A stretch of DNA of 64,000 nt from RGIG9041 sp045657265. GTDB taxonomy: Bacteria > Bacillota > Clostridia > Oscillospirales > QAKW01. The notes beneath the pieces are model-generated. The model searched no databases. It was not told the origin of the DNA and saw only the letters and a program-made list of their open reading frames with translations. Each line of letters opens with the position of its first letter. Position 1 is the first letter of the stretch. Made by a program: the position numbers and the translations under genes. Shown one piece after another: positions 17,428-26,090 of the stretch. The stretch covers positions 1 through 64,000 of the forward strand of contig JAZOSU010000029.1 in NCBI GenBank assembly GCA_045657265.1. The letters run 5' to 3'.

Positions 17428-18589
17428 TAATAAAAAAATACAACAGTTTGCAAATCAGACACAATCACCTTGCTATGTTTTTGATTTGGATATCTTTAAT
17501 GAGCGGGTAAAAAAGGTTAAAGATGCCTTTGGACAAAACGTTGACATTTGTTTTTCTATAAAAGCAAACCCTTTTTTGATCCCGTATCTGACTGATGACT
17601 TTGAAAAAATCGAGGTGTGCAGTCCCGGCGAACTGACAATATGTGAAAAAACATCTGTGGATATGTCCAAGGTGATTTTTTCAGGTGTAAATAAAACAAA
17701 ACAGGATATCAAACGCGCTGCAAACGACAAGGTGGGGACCTTTACAGTAGAGAGCTTACTTCATTTAAAGCTTATAAATGAAACTGCAATAGAGAACAAT
17801 TGCAGATATGACGTCTTATTAAGAGTAGCAGACAGTACCCAGTTCGGAATGGACGAAGACATTATTTTTGATATTATAAGCAATCGTGATGAGTGTAAAG
17901 GTGTAAACATTGTCGGGCTGCATTACTTTACAGGGACAAGCAAACGCAAAGCAAAATCAATACTTAAAGAACTTGATTATCTGTCAGAACTTGTTGACAG
18001 AATAAAAAAAGAACTTTCTTTTGATTTACAAAAAATCGAATACGGTACAGGCCTTGCAGTTGATTATTTTTCATCTGATGAAGAAATTCAAAGACTTTCT
18101 GATATTGCAGACGGAATAAAAGCATTGGGACAAAAAATACCTCTTACAGTTGAAATGGGCAGATTTTTTGCTGCAGGATGCGGTTTTTATTTTACCAAGG
18201 TTGTTGACTGTAAAACAAACGCAGGTGTAAATTATGCCATCTGTGACGGAGGCCTTAACCATCTTAAATATGACGGTCAGATACAGGGAATGAAAATTCC
18301 TCAGATTATCCATCTCGGGAAAGAGGGGGATAACGCTGAAAAATGGACTGTTTGCGGAAGTCTTTGTACAACGGCAGATGTCCTTGTCAGAGATGCGGAA
18401 TTTTACAATATTAAAATAGGGGATACGCTTGTGTTTTGTAAAACAGGCGCTTATTCTGCCTGTGAGGGTATGGCTTTGTTTTTAAGCCGTGAGCTTCCTG
18501 CGATTTTTGTGTATTCCGAAAGTTTAGGGCTAAAAAAACTGCGTGATATTACAGATGCTTCGCAGTTTAATACTCCAAAGGAGATATAA
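17420..18589 (+). CDS. Fold-type III PLP decarboxylase (LysA/ornithine-decarboxylase family)
   Basis: Starting from ATG at 17420, which overlaps the carrier-protein gene by 8 bases (an upstream in-frame ATG at 17360 lies inside that gene and is rejected), the product is 389 residues. Motifs are PCYVFDLDIF, ICFSIKANPFLIPYL with the PLP lysine near residue 50, LHYFTGTS, VEMGRFFAAGCG (the E-x-G-R element) and CGSLCTTADVL with the active-site cysteine from the partner subunit. Family members decarboxylate meso-DAP, ornithine, lysine or similar amino acids. A close analogy is the exosortase-associated trio of ligase, carrier protein and PLP decarboxylase. It may provide the substrate or act on a carrier-bound amino acid. 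Confidence 0.82.
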   Translation: MIDNKKIQQFANQTQSPCYVFDLDIFNERVKKVKDAFGQNVDICFSIKANPFLIPYLTDDFEKIEVCSPGELTICEKTSVDMSKVIFSGVNKTKQDIKRAANDKVGTFTVESLLHLKLINETAIENNCRYDVLLRVADSTQFGMDEDIIFDIISNRDECKGVNIVGLHYFTGTSKRKAKSILKELDYLSELVDRIKKELSFDLQKIEYGTGLAVDYFSSDEEIQRLSDIADGIKALGQKIPLTVEMGRFFAAGCGFYFTKVVDCKTNAGVNYAICDGGLNHLKYDGQIQGMKIPQIIHLGKEGDNAEKWTVCGSLCTTADVLVRDAEFYNIKIGDTLVFCKTGAYSACEGMALFLSRELPAIFVYSESLGLKKLRDITDASQFNTPKEI

Positions 18590-18590
18590 G

Positions 18591-20168
18591 GTGAACTACA
18601 CTTCGCTGATATTTTTAACTTTTATAGCAGTTGTTGCGCTTGTTTATTATACTTTTCCTTTTAAAAGCTATAAATGGACAGTGCTTTTGACTGCAAGCTA
18701 TGTCTTTTACTTTTTTACAGGGGCAAAGTATGCGGCTTTTATCATATTGACAACTGTTACTACATATATCACGGCTATTATCTTGGATAAAGTTTCAAAA
18801 AATGCAAAAAAACAGATGAAACTTAACAAAGAACAGTGGTCCAAAGAGGAAAAAAAGAAATTCAAAAAAAAGACCGATATAAACAAAAGACTTATAATGA
18901 CCCTTTGTCTTGTTTTGAATTTCGGTATACTTGCATTTCTCAAATATTATAACTTTTTTGCAACATCATTTTTTTCTTTGCCGACTCTTAAATTATTTTT
19001 ACCTCTTGGTATATCTTTTTACACTTTTCAGTCTATGGGCTATGTGGTTGACGTTTACAGAGAAACGGTACCTGCTGAAAAAAATATAGCAAAACTTGCT
19101 TTGTTTGTAAGCTTTTTTCCTCAAATAATACAAGGACCTATCGGAATATACGATAGCCTTGCTACTCAGCTTTATACTCCTCATAAATTCAGCTATGATA
19201 ACCTGTCACGCGGGGTTCGTCTTATGATGTGGGGATATTTCAAAAAATTGGTCATTGCTGACAGGGCGGTAATGTTTATAAACTCAGTGACAGACGATTA
19301 TATCTCTGCAGGAGGCGGAATCCTGTTGCTGACAGTTCTGATGTATGCTCTTCAGCTTTATGCAGATTTTTCGGGCGGTATAGATATAACAAGAGGTGTT
19401 GCGGAGATTTTCGGAATAAATCTTTCTGAAAATTTCAAACGACCTTATTTTGCAACTACAATAAGCGATTATTGGCGCCGTTGGCATATAAGCCTTGGGG
19501 AATGGTTTAAAAGCTACCTTTTCTATCCGGTTGCTATGTCAGGCTTTTTTACAAAAATATGTAAAAAAATCAGAACGTCAAAGTTTGGTAAAACTTCCGC
19601 TGGAGTACATATATCAAAGGTACTTCCTACAAGTATAGCCTCATTGGTGGTTTTCTTTATGGTTGGCGTGTGGCATGGCGCAAACTGGAAATATGTTGCT
19701 TTCGGTTTGTGGAACGGTGTCATTATTATGATATCAACCCTTTTGAAACCTTGCTTTGATTACATAAATGTAAAACTGCATATAAAAACCGATAATATGG
19801 CATTTCAAATATTTCAAATGTTCAGGACCTTTGCGATAGTTCTTGTGGGATATGTTTTTGACGTTGCGCCTGATTTTTCTCTGGCAGTCCATACGTTCAA
19901 AAATATTTTTTCATTCAGCGGATTGACTGCTTTTTCAAAATATTCACTTTCAGTTTTAGATTTTGCAGTGCTGTTTGCAGGAATGATAGTTATATTCGTT
20001 TCAAGTGTTATTCAGGAAAAGAATACAGATACGGATATGAGAGAAATTCTTTCAAAAAGACCTGTGCTTAATTGGGTGCTGATGTTTTTGTGTATAGCGG
20101 CAACATTGGTATTTGGTATTTACGGACCGGGTTATGATGCTGCAGATTTTGTGTATATGCAGTTTTAG
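18591..20168 (+). CDS. MBOAT-family membrane O-acyltransferase (DltB/AlgI-like)
   Basis: GTG at 18591, preceded by AAAGGAG at 18577-18583 and one base after the previous stop, is chosen over an upstream in-frame ATG at 18543 inside the decarboxylase gene. The 525-residue product has about ten to twelve membrane segments. It carries the MBOAT hallmarks DYWRRWHISLGEWFKSYLF near residue 295 and the catalytic-histidine motif VGVWHGANWKY near 358. In DltB and AlgI, such proteins move an acyl group across the membrane onto a cell-surface polymer. It presumably accepts the residue carried by the DltC-like protein. Confidence 0.88.
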   Translation: MNYTSLIFLTFIAVVALVYYTFPFKSYKWTVLLTASYVFYFFTGAKYAAFIILTTVTTYITAIILDKVSKNAKKQMKLNKEQWSKEEKKKFKKKTDINKRLIMTLCLVLNFGILAFLKYYNFFATSFFSLPTLKLFLPLGISFYTFQSMGYVVDVYRETVPAEKNIAKLALFVSFFPQIIQGPIGIYDSLATQLYTPHKFSYDNLSRGVRLMMWGYFKKLVIADRAVMFINSVTDDYISAGGGILLLTVLMYALQLYADFSGGIDITRGVAEIFGINLSENFKRPYFATTISDYWRRWHISLGEWFKSYLFYPVAMSGFFTKICKKIRTSKFGKTSAGVHISKVLPTSIASLVVFFMVGVWHGANWKYVAFGLWNGVIIMISTLLKPCFDYINVKLHIKTDNMAFQIFQMFRTFAIVLVGYVFDVAPDFSLAVHTFKNIFSFSGLTAFSKYSLSVLDFAVLFAGMIVIFVSSVIQEKNTDTDMREILSKRPVLNWVLMFLCIAATLVFGIYGPGYDAADFVYMQF

Positions 20169-20176
20169 GTGATGCT

Positions 20177-21301
20177 ATGAAAAAATATGTAAAACGTACA
20201 ATTAGTATAATTTGCTTGATAATTGCATCGGTTTTGTTTATAAGCCTTTGTCAAGAATATGTTTTTTATCATCTTGATAATAACTCTGTGCGTATTGACG
20301 GATTTTATAACGAAGAGAAAAACTCAATAGATGTGGTTTTGTTCGGGACAAGCGAAGTCTATGCAGGATACTCGGCAGGTCTTGCTTATGATAAATATGG
20401 ATTTACAAGCTACCCGTATGTAATTGACGGTAACCACGCATCTTTAATAAAATCACAGTATAAAGAGATTCAAAGAACTCAAAATCCAAAGCTTGTAGCT
20501 ATTGAAGTAAATCAATTTCTGTATGCAGACGATAAACTGCTGACAGATGATGTAAACTTAAGACGTTACGTTGACAATATGCCAATGTCAAAAAACAGAA
20601 TAGAAACTGTTCTGAATCTTGAATATGATAATAAAATCTCATGTATGTTTCCGTTTATAAAATATCATGGAAATTGGCAGGATTTGTCCGGGATGTACAG
20701 ACGTATTGAAAATAAACTGTATTTCAAAAACAAAGCAACGCTTCTTAAAGGTATGGCGACTTTTACAGGTTATTTCGCAAACGATGGGAATATGGTTGAT
20801 ATACTTAATGATAAAACAGAAAAACCACTTGCAGACCTGACGGAAAAGTACCTTGTGGATTTTCTTGAATATTGTAAGTCTAACGAAATAGATAATGTTG
20901 TTTTTGTCAGATTTCCTCATAGAGTAAAAGAAGGGGAGTCTTATGATACTTTTGCAAGAGCAAATACACTTTCAAGAATAGTTAAAAGCTATGGATTTGA
21001 ATACTATAACTTTGATGAAAACATAAAAGATATGGGTCTTGATGTTCAGAAAGACTATTATGACGATGACCATCTCAATATTTACGGACAACAAAAAATG
21101 ACTACATTTTTAGGCAAGTTTTTTGTGGATAAATATGATATAACAAAGACCGATCTTGGTGATGAATCTGCAAAAAAATGGCAAGATACAGTTGATTATA
21201 CCTATAGATATTTTGAATACTGTGATGAATGTATAAAACAAGGTCAAAATCTATGGCCATATGAAAACAAACAACTTATTGAAAAACTGAAATCGAGATA
21301 A
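20177..21301 (+). CDS. DltD/AlgJ-like membrane-anchored SGNH-fold protein
   Basis: The 374-residue protein has one N-terminal membrane anchor (residues 7-25). Outside the membrane it carries a GDS-like block VVLFGTSEVYAGYS near residue 55 and a C-terminal D-x-x-H block DYYDDDHLNIYG near 296. This gives the serine and the aspartate/histidine of an SGNH esterase or transferase, as in DltD, AlgJ and AlgX. It is 8 bases downstream of the MBOAT gene and closes the operon before a strong terminator. It probably works with the MBOAT protein in acyl transfer to the surface polymer. Confidence 0.78.
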   Translation: MKKYVKRTISIICLIIASVLFISLCQEYVFYHLDNNSVRIDGFYNEEKNSIDVVLFGTSEVYAGYSAGLAYDKYGFTSYPYVIDGNHASLIKSQYKEIQRTQNPKLVAIEVNQFLYADDKLLTDDVNLRRYVDNMPMSKNRIETVLNLEYDNKISCMFPFIKYHGNWQDLSGMYRRIENKLYFKNKATLLKGMATFTGYFANDGNMVDILNDKTEKPLADLTEKYLVDFLEYCKSNEIDNVVFVRFPHRVKEGESYDTFARANTLSRIVKSYGFEYYNFDENIKDMGLDVQKDYYDDDHLNIYGQQKMTTFLGKFFVDKYDITKTDLGDESAKKWQDTVDYTYRYFEYCDECIKQGQNLWPYENKQLIEKLKSR

Positions 21302-21325
21302 TCTATGCGATTATCTCGATTTTTT
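21291..21325 (+). terminator. Rho-independent terminator of the Dlt-like operon
   Basis: A 13-base perfect stem (AATCGAGATAATC, 21291-21303, with its complement at 21309-21321) has a 5-base loop and runs into TTTTT. The stop codon of the DltD-like gene lies inside the stem. Confidence 0.9.
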
Positions 21326-21398
21326 AATGCGTGTTTTATTTATTATTTTTAAGTTTTTTTACTATAGCATAAAATATGCGTGTTTTTTATACTTTTTA

Positions 21399-22418
21399 TC
21401 AAAAACATTTACCAAGCCTTTTGGCTTTGCAATTTTCGATGTTTCCGCAGTGATAACAAAGCTCGTTTGCAGAAGCTCCTTTGTCAAAAAACTCAATTAT
21501 GCTGTCTGTTGTGGTCTGAGCAATGTTTGAAAGAGCTTCTTTTGTCAAAAATCCCTGATGCGATGTTACGATGACGTTTGGCATTGTAATAAGACGTGCG
21601 AGTATATCGTCATCAACAATATGACCTGAGAAATCTTCAAAAAATATGTCCGATTCTTCCTCGTATACATCAAGACAGGCAGCGCCTACTTTTCTTGATT
21701 TTATGCCCTCAAGAAGACTTTCGGCATCAATAAGACGACCTCTTGAAGTGTTTACTATGATAACGCCGTTTTTCATCTGTGAAATAGCAGAGCTGTCAAT
21801 AAGATGGTCAGTTTCTTTTGTTAAAGGACAGTGAAGGGAAATAATATCGCTTTTTTGGAAAAGCTTTTCAAGTGATACGTATTCAAGACCTGAATTTTCA
21901 TCAGGAAACTTGTCGTATGCAAGTATCTTCATTCCGAAGCCTTTGCAGATATTGGCAAAAACCTTTCCGATTTTGCCGGTGCCGATTATACCTACGGTTT
22001 TCTGATATAAATCAAAACCTGTAAGACCTGTAAGACTGAAATTAAAATCCTTTGTTCTGTTGTATGCTTTGTGTATTCTGCGTACGGAAGTTAAAAGCAT
22101 TGCCATAGCGTGTTCTGCAACAGCATACGGAGAATAAGACGGTACGTGCAGTACGTGAATTTTACCGTATGCGTATTTTATATCAACGTTGTTGTATCCC
22201 GCACAGCGAAGAGCAATTACTTTTATACCAAGCTCATATAACTTGTCTATAACCTCTTTATCTGCGCAGTCATTTACAAAAATGCATACACCGTTGCATC
22301 CTTTTGCAAGTTCTGCAGTATCTATTGAAAGTTTTGTTTCAAAAAACTTGTATTTGATTTGTTTTCCTTCAAAATATTCTCTGTCGTATGGTTTGGTGTC
22401 AAAAAAAGCGAATGTCAT
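21399..22418 (-). CDS. D-lactate dehydrogenase type 2-hydroxyacid dehydrogenase with Cys-rich tail
   Basis: The 339-residue NAD-dependent D-2-hydroxyacid dehydrogenase contains GIIGTGKIGKVFANICKGF near residue 143. The catalytic residues are all present: Arg in NTSRGRLIDAESL near 225, Glu in DVYEEES near 250 and His in VTSHQGFLTKEA near 285. Tyr/Arg positions near the N-terminus (ALRCAGYNNVD) match LdhA-type enzymes that reduce pyruvate to D-lactate. The last 22 residues contain four cysteines (LCYHCGNIENCKAKRLGKCF), an extension past the usual C-terminal helix. It is transcribed alone and convergent with the Dlt-like operon. Confidence 0.88.
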   Translation of the reverse strand: MTFAFFDTKPYDREYFEGKQIKYKFFETKLSIDTAELAKGCNGVCIFVNDCADKEVIDKLYELGIKVIALRCAGYNNVDIKYAYGKIHVLHVPSYSPYAVAEHAMAMLLTSVRRIHKAYNRTKDFNFSLTGLTGFDLYQKTVGIIGTGKIGKVFANICKGFGMKILAYDKFPDENSGLEYVSLEKLFQKSDIISLHCPLTKETDHLIDSSAISQMKNGVIIVNTSRGRLIDAESLLEGIKSRKVGAACLDVYEEESDIFFEDFSGHIVDDDILARLITMPNVIVTSHQGFLTKEALSNIAQTTTDSIIEFFDKGASANELCYHCGNIENCKAKRLGKCF

Positions 22419-22468
22419 TTTAAGTCTCCTTTGATATTATTAATATCTGTTTTTCAAATATTATACGT

Positions 22469-22497
22469 TTGACATATTATAAAAAAAGCGTTATACT
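22469..22497 (+). promoter_or_regulatory. Sigma-70 promoter of the small lipoprotein gene
   Basis: TTGACA (22469-22474) and TATACT (22492-22497) with a 17-base spacer are followed by a GAGGTG ribosome site at 22514-22519. Confidence 0.75.
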
Positions 22498-22526
22498 TGT
22501 TTCAATACTATTTTGAGGTGATTAAT

Positions 22527-22952
22527 ATGAAAAAATTGATAGCATTTTTGCTTGTGAGTATGTTTGCGTTTTCTCTTTGCGGGTGTACCGATAGTGATGA
22601 TAAAATAGGCTCGAACCTTCCCGGTGCTGATAAATATATCAATGAACAGCAAAAGGAAGATGCACCTGTTAAAGACGGTGTTGAGGGAGTAGAACTTCCT
22701 GATCTTGACGTAAGCGGTAAAAACGAAAGCGCACAAAAAGAAGAAAATAAAACCCAGAATAACAAAGAAGATACTCAGTCTTCAGATACCCCTGTTTCAT
22801 CAGACGGTGACGGACAAAATCGTACTGATAACAAAACCGAAGATAAAGTTGAAAACGGCAATTCCGGTGAATTTGATACTCCTTCGTATCAAGGGCAGGA
22901 TGGAGCTGAAGCTCCATCGGGCGGAATTGAACTTCCTGATTTTGATTTTTAA
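22527..22952 (+). CDS. Small acidic secreted lipoprotein, function unknown
   Basis: Start ATG 22527 is chosen because GAGGTG lies 8 bases upstream and the product then begins with a clean type II signal (MKKLIAFLLVSMFAFSLCGC; lipobox LCGC, Cys near residue 20). The mature part of about 120 residues is low-complexity, rich in D, E, N and K, with no recognisable domain. A short motif occurs twice, VELPDLDVS in the middle and IELPDFDF at the very C-terminus. It has its own promoter and terminator. It may be a surface spacer or adhesin-type protein; no function is claimed. Confidence 0.75.
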   Translation: MKKLIAFLLVSMFAFSLCGCTDSDDKIGSNLPGADKYINEQQKEDAPVKDGVEGVELPDLDVSGKNESAQKEENKTQNNKEDTQSSDTPVSSDGDGQNRTDNKTEDKVENGNSGEFDTPSYQGQDGAEAPSGGIELPDFDF

Positions 22953-22957
22953 CAGAT

Positions 22958-22985
22958 AAAAGTCCTGAATTTTTCAGGACTTTTC
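22958..22985 (+). terminator. Rho-independent terminator after the lipoprotein gene
   Basis: AAAAGTCCTGAA (22958-22969) pairs with TTCAGGACTTTT (22973-22984) around a three-base loop, six bases after the stop codon. Confidence 0.85.
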
Positions 22986-23024
22986 GTTATATTTATTATT
23001 TTCTAAAAGTTTATTAAATTGGTG

Positions 23025-23053
23025 TTGACTTTATATTACATATTTGGTTTAAT
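23025..23053 (+). promoter_or_regulatory. Likely sigma-70 promoter of mltG
   Basis: TTGACT (23025-23030), 17 bases, TTTAAT (23048-23053). The -10 element is imperfect. It would drive mltG and perhaps the DUF4838 genes, which follow with 3- and 8-base gaps. Confidence 0.5.
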
Positions 23054-23082
23054 TATTTTAGTATTAGTTTTAGGAGAAAAAT

Positions 23083-24150
23083 ATGAACAAAAAACGTGTA
23101 ATAATTCTGCTCGTCAGTATTGCGATTTTAATTGTAATCGGAATTTTCGGTACAGTTAAAGTTGTAAATTATCTCCCGTTTTATTTTGATAAAACAGGTA
23201 AACATCAGCTTGATAAAGAATATAAACTTACCATAGAGAAAAGTGATTTTGAAAACGAGGTAGCCCTTGAACTTGAAAAGGAAGGAATAATAGTTTCTGC
23301 CGTTCGTTTTTTAGGATATATAAAAGAAAATTATCCTGATTTTGTGTGGTATAACGGCGAGTATACCCTCAATGCAAATATGAGCTATAAACAGATTTGT
23401 GAAAAGCTCAAAAATCCTGACAGTAAAATTGACTACGTTAAATTCACCGTGCCGGAAGGTAAGAATGTCAGAGGAATTGCGCAGATAGTTGAAAAATCGG
23501 GTCTTTGCAGTGAAAAGGATTTTCTTGAAGCCGCCGATAGCTATGACTATGACTTCGATTTTATTGATGAACTTAAAAACAGAGATCAGTCAAAAATCGG
23601 TTATAAACTCGAAGGATTTTTGTTTCCTGCAACATACGAGTTCAGAAAAGATACGGTAACAGCAAAAGCAATAGTTGAAAAAATGCTTCAGGCATTTGAT
23701 GATTATGTAACTGACGACATAGTTAAAAAAGCCAAAGATATGGGACTTTCAATTAACGAACTTGTGACATTAGGTTCGGTAATTCAGGCAGAGGCTTTTT
23801 CAAAAGAGTCAATGAAAAATATTTCGTCTGTTTTCTGGAACAGATTAAACTCAAAGTCAGTTCGTCAGCTTCAGTCAGACCCTACTATGACTTATGCTGA
23901 TTCCTTGAAACAACTTGACCATTATACTAAAGCAATGGGTGATGCGTATAATACTTACTCTTGTATAGGGCTTCCGATAGGCCCGACAAACTGTCCAGGT
24001 ATGGACGTTATAATTGCGGCAGTTGAACCTTCAGATACAGAATATTACTATTTTGTGACTGATTCAAACGGCGATTTTTATTACAATGAAACATTTGCAA
24101 AACATAATCAAACAATAAGAGAATTAAAAAACAAAGGTTTATGGGGGTAA
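23083..24150 (+). CDS. mltG: Endolytic murein transglycosylase MltG/YceG
   Basis: The 355-residue protein has a single N-terminal membrane helix (residues 5-27) and a YceG-like domain. The LysM-like subdomain is followed by YTLNANMSYKQICEKLKNP near 95 and FTVPEGKNVRGIAQIVEKSG near 122. The catalytic region is LGSVIQAEAFSKESMKN near 228, where the Glu after Gln-Ala corresponds to the MltG catalytic glutamate, followed by VFWNRL and the conserved QSDPTMTYA. MltG cleaves nascent peptidoglycan strands outside the membrane. An AGGAG ribosome site precedes ATG 23083. Confidence 0.9.
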   Translation: MNKKRVIILLVSIAILIVIGIFGTVKVVNYLPFYFDKTGKHQLDKEYKLTIEKSDFENEVALELEKEGIIVSAVRFLGYIKENYPDFVWYNGEYTLNANMSYKQICEKLKNPDSKIDYVKFTVPEGKNVRGIAQIVEKSGLCSEKDFLEAADSYDYDFDFIDELKNRDQSKIGYKLEGFLFPATYEFRKDTVTAKAIVEKMLQAFDDYVTDDIVKKAKDMGLSINELVTLGSVIQAEAFSKESMKNISSVFWNRLNSKSVRQLQSDPTMTYADSLKQLDHYTKAMGDAYNTYSCIGLPIGPTNCPGMDVIIAAVEPSDTEYYYFVTDSNGDFYYNETFAKHNQTIRELKNKGLWG

Positions 24151-24153
24151 GCT

Positions 24154-26082
24154 ATGTATAAGATTTACACGGTAAATAGTAACATTACTGTTGATTTTGC
24201 AGCGCAGGAACTTAAAAAATATCTGCGTATGATGATGCCCAGATGTGGCGAAATAAAAGTAGAGTATAATCCTGATGCAAAAGACGGATTTCGTCTTGGT
24301 CTTATGTCTGATTTCGGACTTGACCCTCAGGTTGAAAATACATACCTTGATGACGTTATATATGTAAAAACTGACGAGGTTGGAGGTGTTATTGCAGGCT
24401 CAAACTTCCGTTCTGTGCTTCAGTCAGTTTACAGATATCTTAAAAAACAGGGATGTATCTGGCTTTTCCCCGGTTCAGACGGTGAAAAAATCCCATGCGT
24501 TCAGAATCTTTTGGCGGTGGATTATTTCCATAAAGCTACTCTCAGATATAGAGGCCAGTGTAACGAAGGCGCAGAAAGTCAGCCGCAGATGTTCGATGCT
24601 ATAGACTTTTGTGCCAAAGTCGGTCTTAATACCTTTATGATGGAACACGATTATCCACACCATTATTACAACCATTTTTATCTTCATAAATTCGATGAAA
24701 TGGAAAGTGAAGGGAAAATTCCCAATAAAACTCTTATTCAGTGGAAACGTGCATGTGAAAGCGAAATAGAAAAAAGAGGTCTGTTCTTTCACGATATGGG
24801 ACATGGCTGGACTTCAAACCCATTTGGTTTCAAAGATCTCAGAGAAATGGCTGAAGAACAAAGAGAAGATGAATATAAAAAACCTGAGTACCGCCATACA
24901 GCAATGGTAAACGGCAAACGCGGACTCTGGGGAGGATATCCGCTTGATACAAATCTTTGTATGTCAAACCCCGAAACAAGAAATATAGTTGCAAAATATG
25001 TTGCAGACTATGCCTCAAAACAGGATAACGTAGATTTTCTTCATATCTGGCTTGCAGATAATTTCAATAACCATTGCGAATGTGAAGAATGTGTAAAGAA
25101 AACACCTTCGGATTGGTACATAATGCTTCTTAACGATATTGATGCGAAGCTTACCAAAAAAGGTCTTTCTACACATATTGCGTTTATTGCCTATAACGAT
25201 ACCCTTTGGGCGCCGAAAACAGAAAAACTCAAAAATCCCGACAGATTTTCCCTTTTGTTTGCTCCGATTTCAAGAATTTATAACGAAACTTACGGAGAAA
25301 CTCCCGCAGATACAACGGTTCCTTTTAAACTTAATCAGGTTGTAAGACCGAGAGGTATGGGACAGACTCTTTCTTATCTTAAAGAATGGCAGAAGATTTT
25401 TAAAGGCGACTGTTTGTGCTACGAATATTATTTCTGGAGATTTATGGCTTTTGATATGGGTACAAGACTCCATAGCAAAACCATTTATCAGGATTGTCTT
25501 AATCAGAAAAAGAACGGTCTTTCGGGTATGGTGAACGATGGTACTCAGAGAGGCTTTTTCCCGAACGGTTTCAGCTTTTTCCTTTACGGCGAGACAATGT
25601 ATGATACAAGCCGCACGTTTGAGGATTTAGAAAAAGAGTATTTTTCCGCCGCATACGGTAAAGACTGGAAAAAGGTTGTTGAATTTTTTGATAAAATTGA
25701 CAGTTTGAGTGATTATATGTACCTTGCAGGTGATAAATCGTCTGACCTTGAAAAAGGCAGACATTATAACCCCGAAGTGTGTGAAAAGTTCGATAAAATC
25801 CCTGCAATAGTCGATGAATTTATTCCTGTTGTGAAAGAACATTATAATACTCCTCACCGCTCTGAATACGTCAGCTGGAATCTTCTTGAATGGTATGGAA
25901 AATTTTTAAAAATATATTCACAGGGCGCATCACTTAAGGCAAAGGGTGAGGATGAGAAAGCAGAGCAGAAATTTGACGAGCTTTGTAAGACTATGGGACC
26001 TCTTGATCTTATACGTCACGATAACTATGACCACTTTGCATTTATGACAGCAATAAACAGTATTCTTCGTAACAGAAAGTAG
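24154..26082 (+). CDS. DUF4838 protein (GH67-related), tandem copy 1
   Basis: The 642-residue protein lacks a signal peptide. The N-terminal 110 residues (FAAQELKKYLRMMMP near residue 12; GGVIAGSNFRSVLQSVYRYL near 78) form the non-catalytic domain seen before GH20/GH67 barrels. The central DUF4838 barrel includes QCNEGAESQPQMFDAIDF near 135, MGHGWTSNPFGF near 215 and LADNFNNHCECEECVKK near 300, the C-x-C-x-x-C signature of DUF4838. The fold is related to alpha-glucuronidases, so a role on uronic-acid glycans is plausible but unproven. It is 3 bases after mltG and 8 bases before a close paralogue. Confidence 0.8.
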   Translation: MYKIYTVNSNITVDFAAQELKKYLRMMMPRCGEIKVEYNPDAKDGFRLGLMSDFGLDPQVENTYLDDVIYVKTDEVGGVIAGSNFRSVLQSVYRYLKKQGCIWLFPGSDGEKIPCVQNLLAVDYFHKATLRYRGQCNEGAESQPQMFDAIDFCAKVGLNTFMMEHDYPHHYYNHFYLHKFDEMESEGKIPNKTLIQWKRACESEIEKRGLFFHDMGHGWTSNPFGFKDLREMAEEQREDEYKKPEYRHTAMVNGKRGLWGGYPLDTNLCMSNPETRNIVAKYVADYASKQDNVDFLHIWLADNFNNHCECEECVKKTPSDWYIMLLNDIDAKLTKKGLSTHIAFIAYNDTLWAPKTEKLKNPDRFSLLFAPISRIYNETYGETPADTTVPFKLNQVVRPRGMGQTLSYLKEWQKIFKGDCLCYEYYFWRFMAFDMGTRLHSKTIYQDCLNQKKNGLSGMVNDGTQRGFFPNGFSFFLYGETMYDTSRTFEDLEKEYFSAAYGKDWKKVVEFFDKIDSLSDYMYLAGDKSSDLEKGRHYNPEVCEKFDKIPAIVDEFIPVVKEHYNTPHRSEYVSWNLLEWYGKFLKIYSQGASLKAKGEDEKAEQKFDELCKTMGPLDLIRHDNYDHFAFMTAINSILRNRK

Positions 26083-26090
26083 GTAACGAT

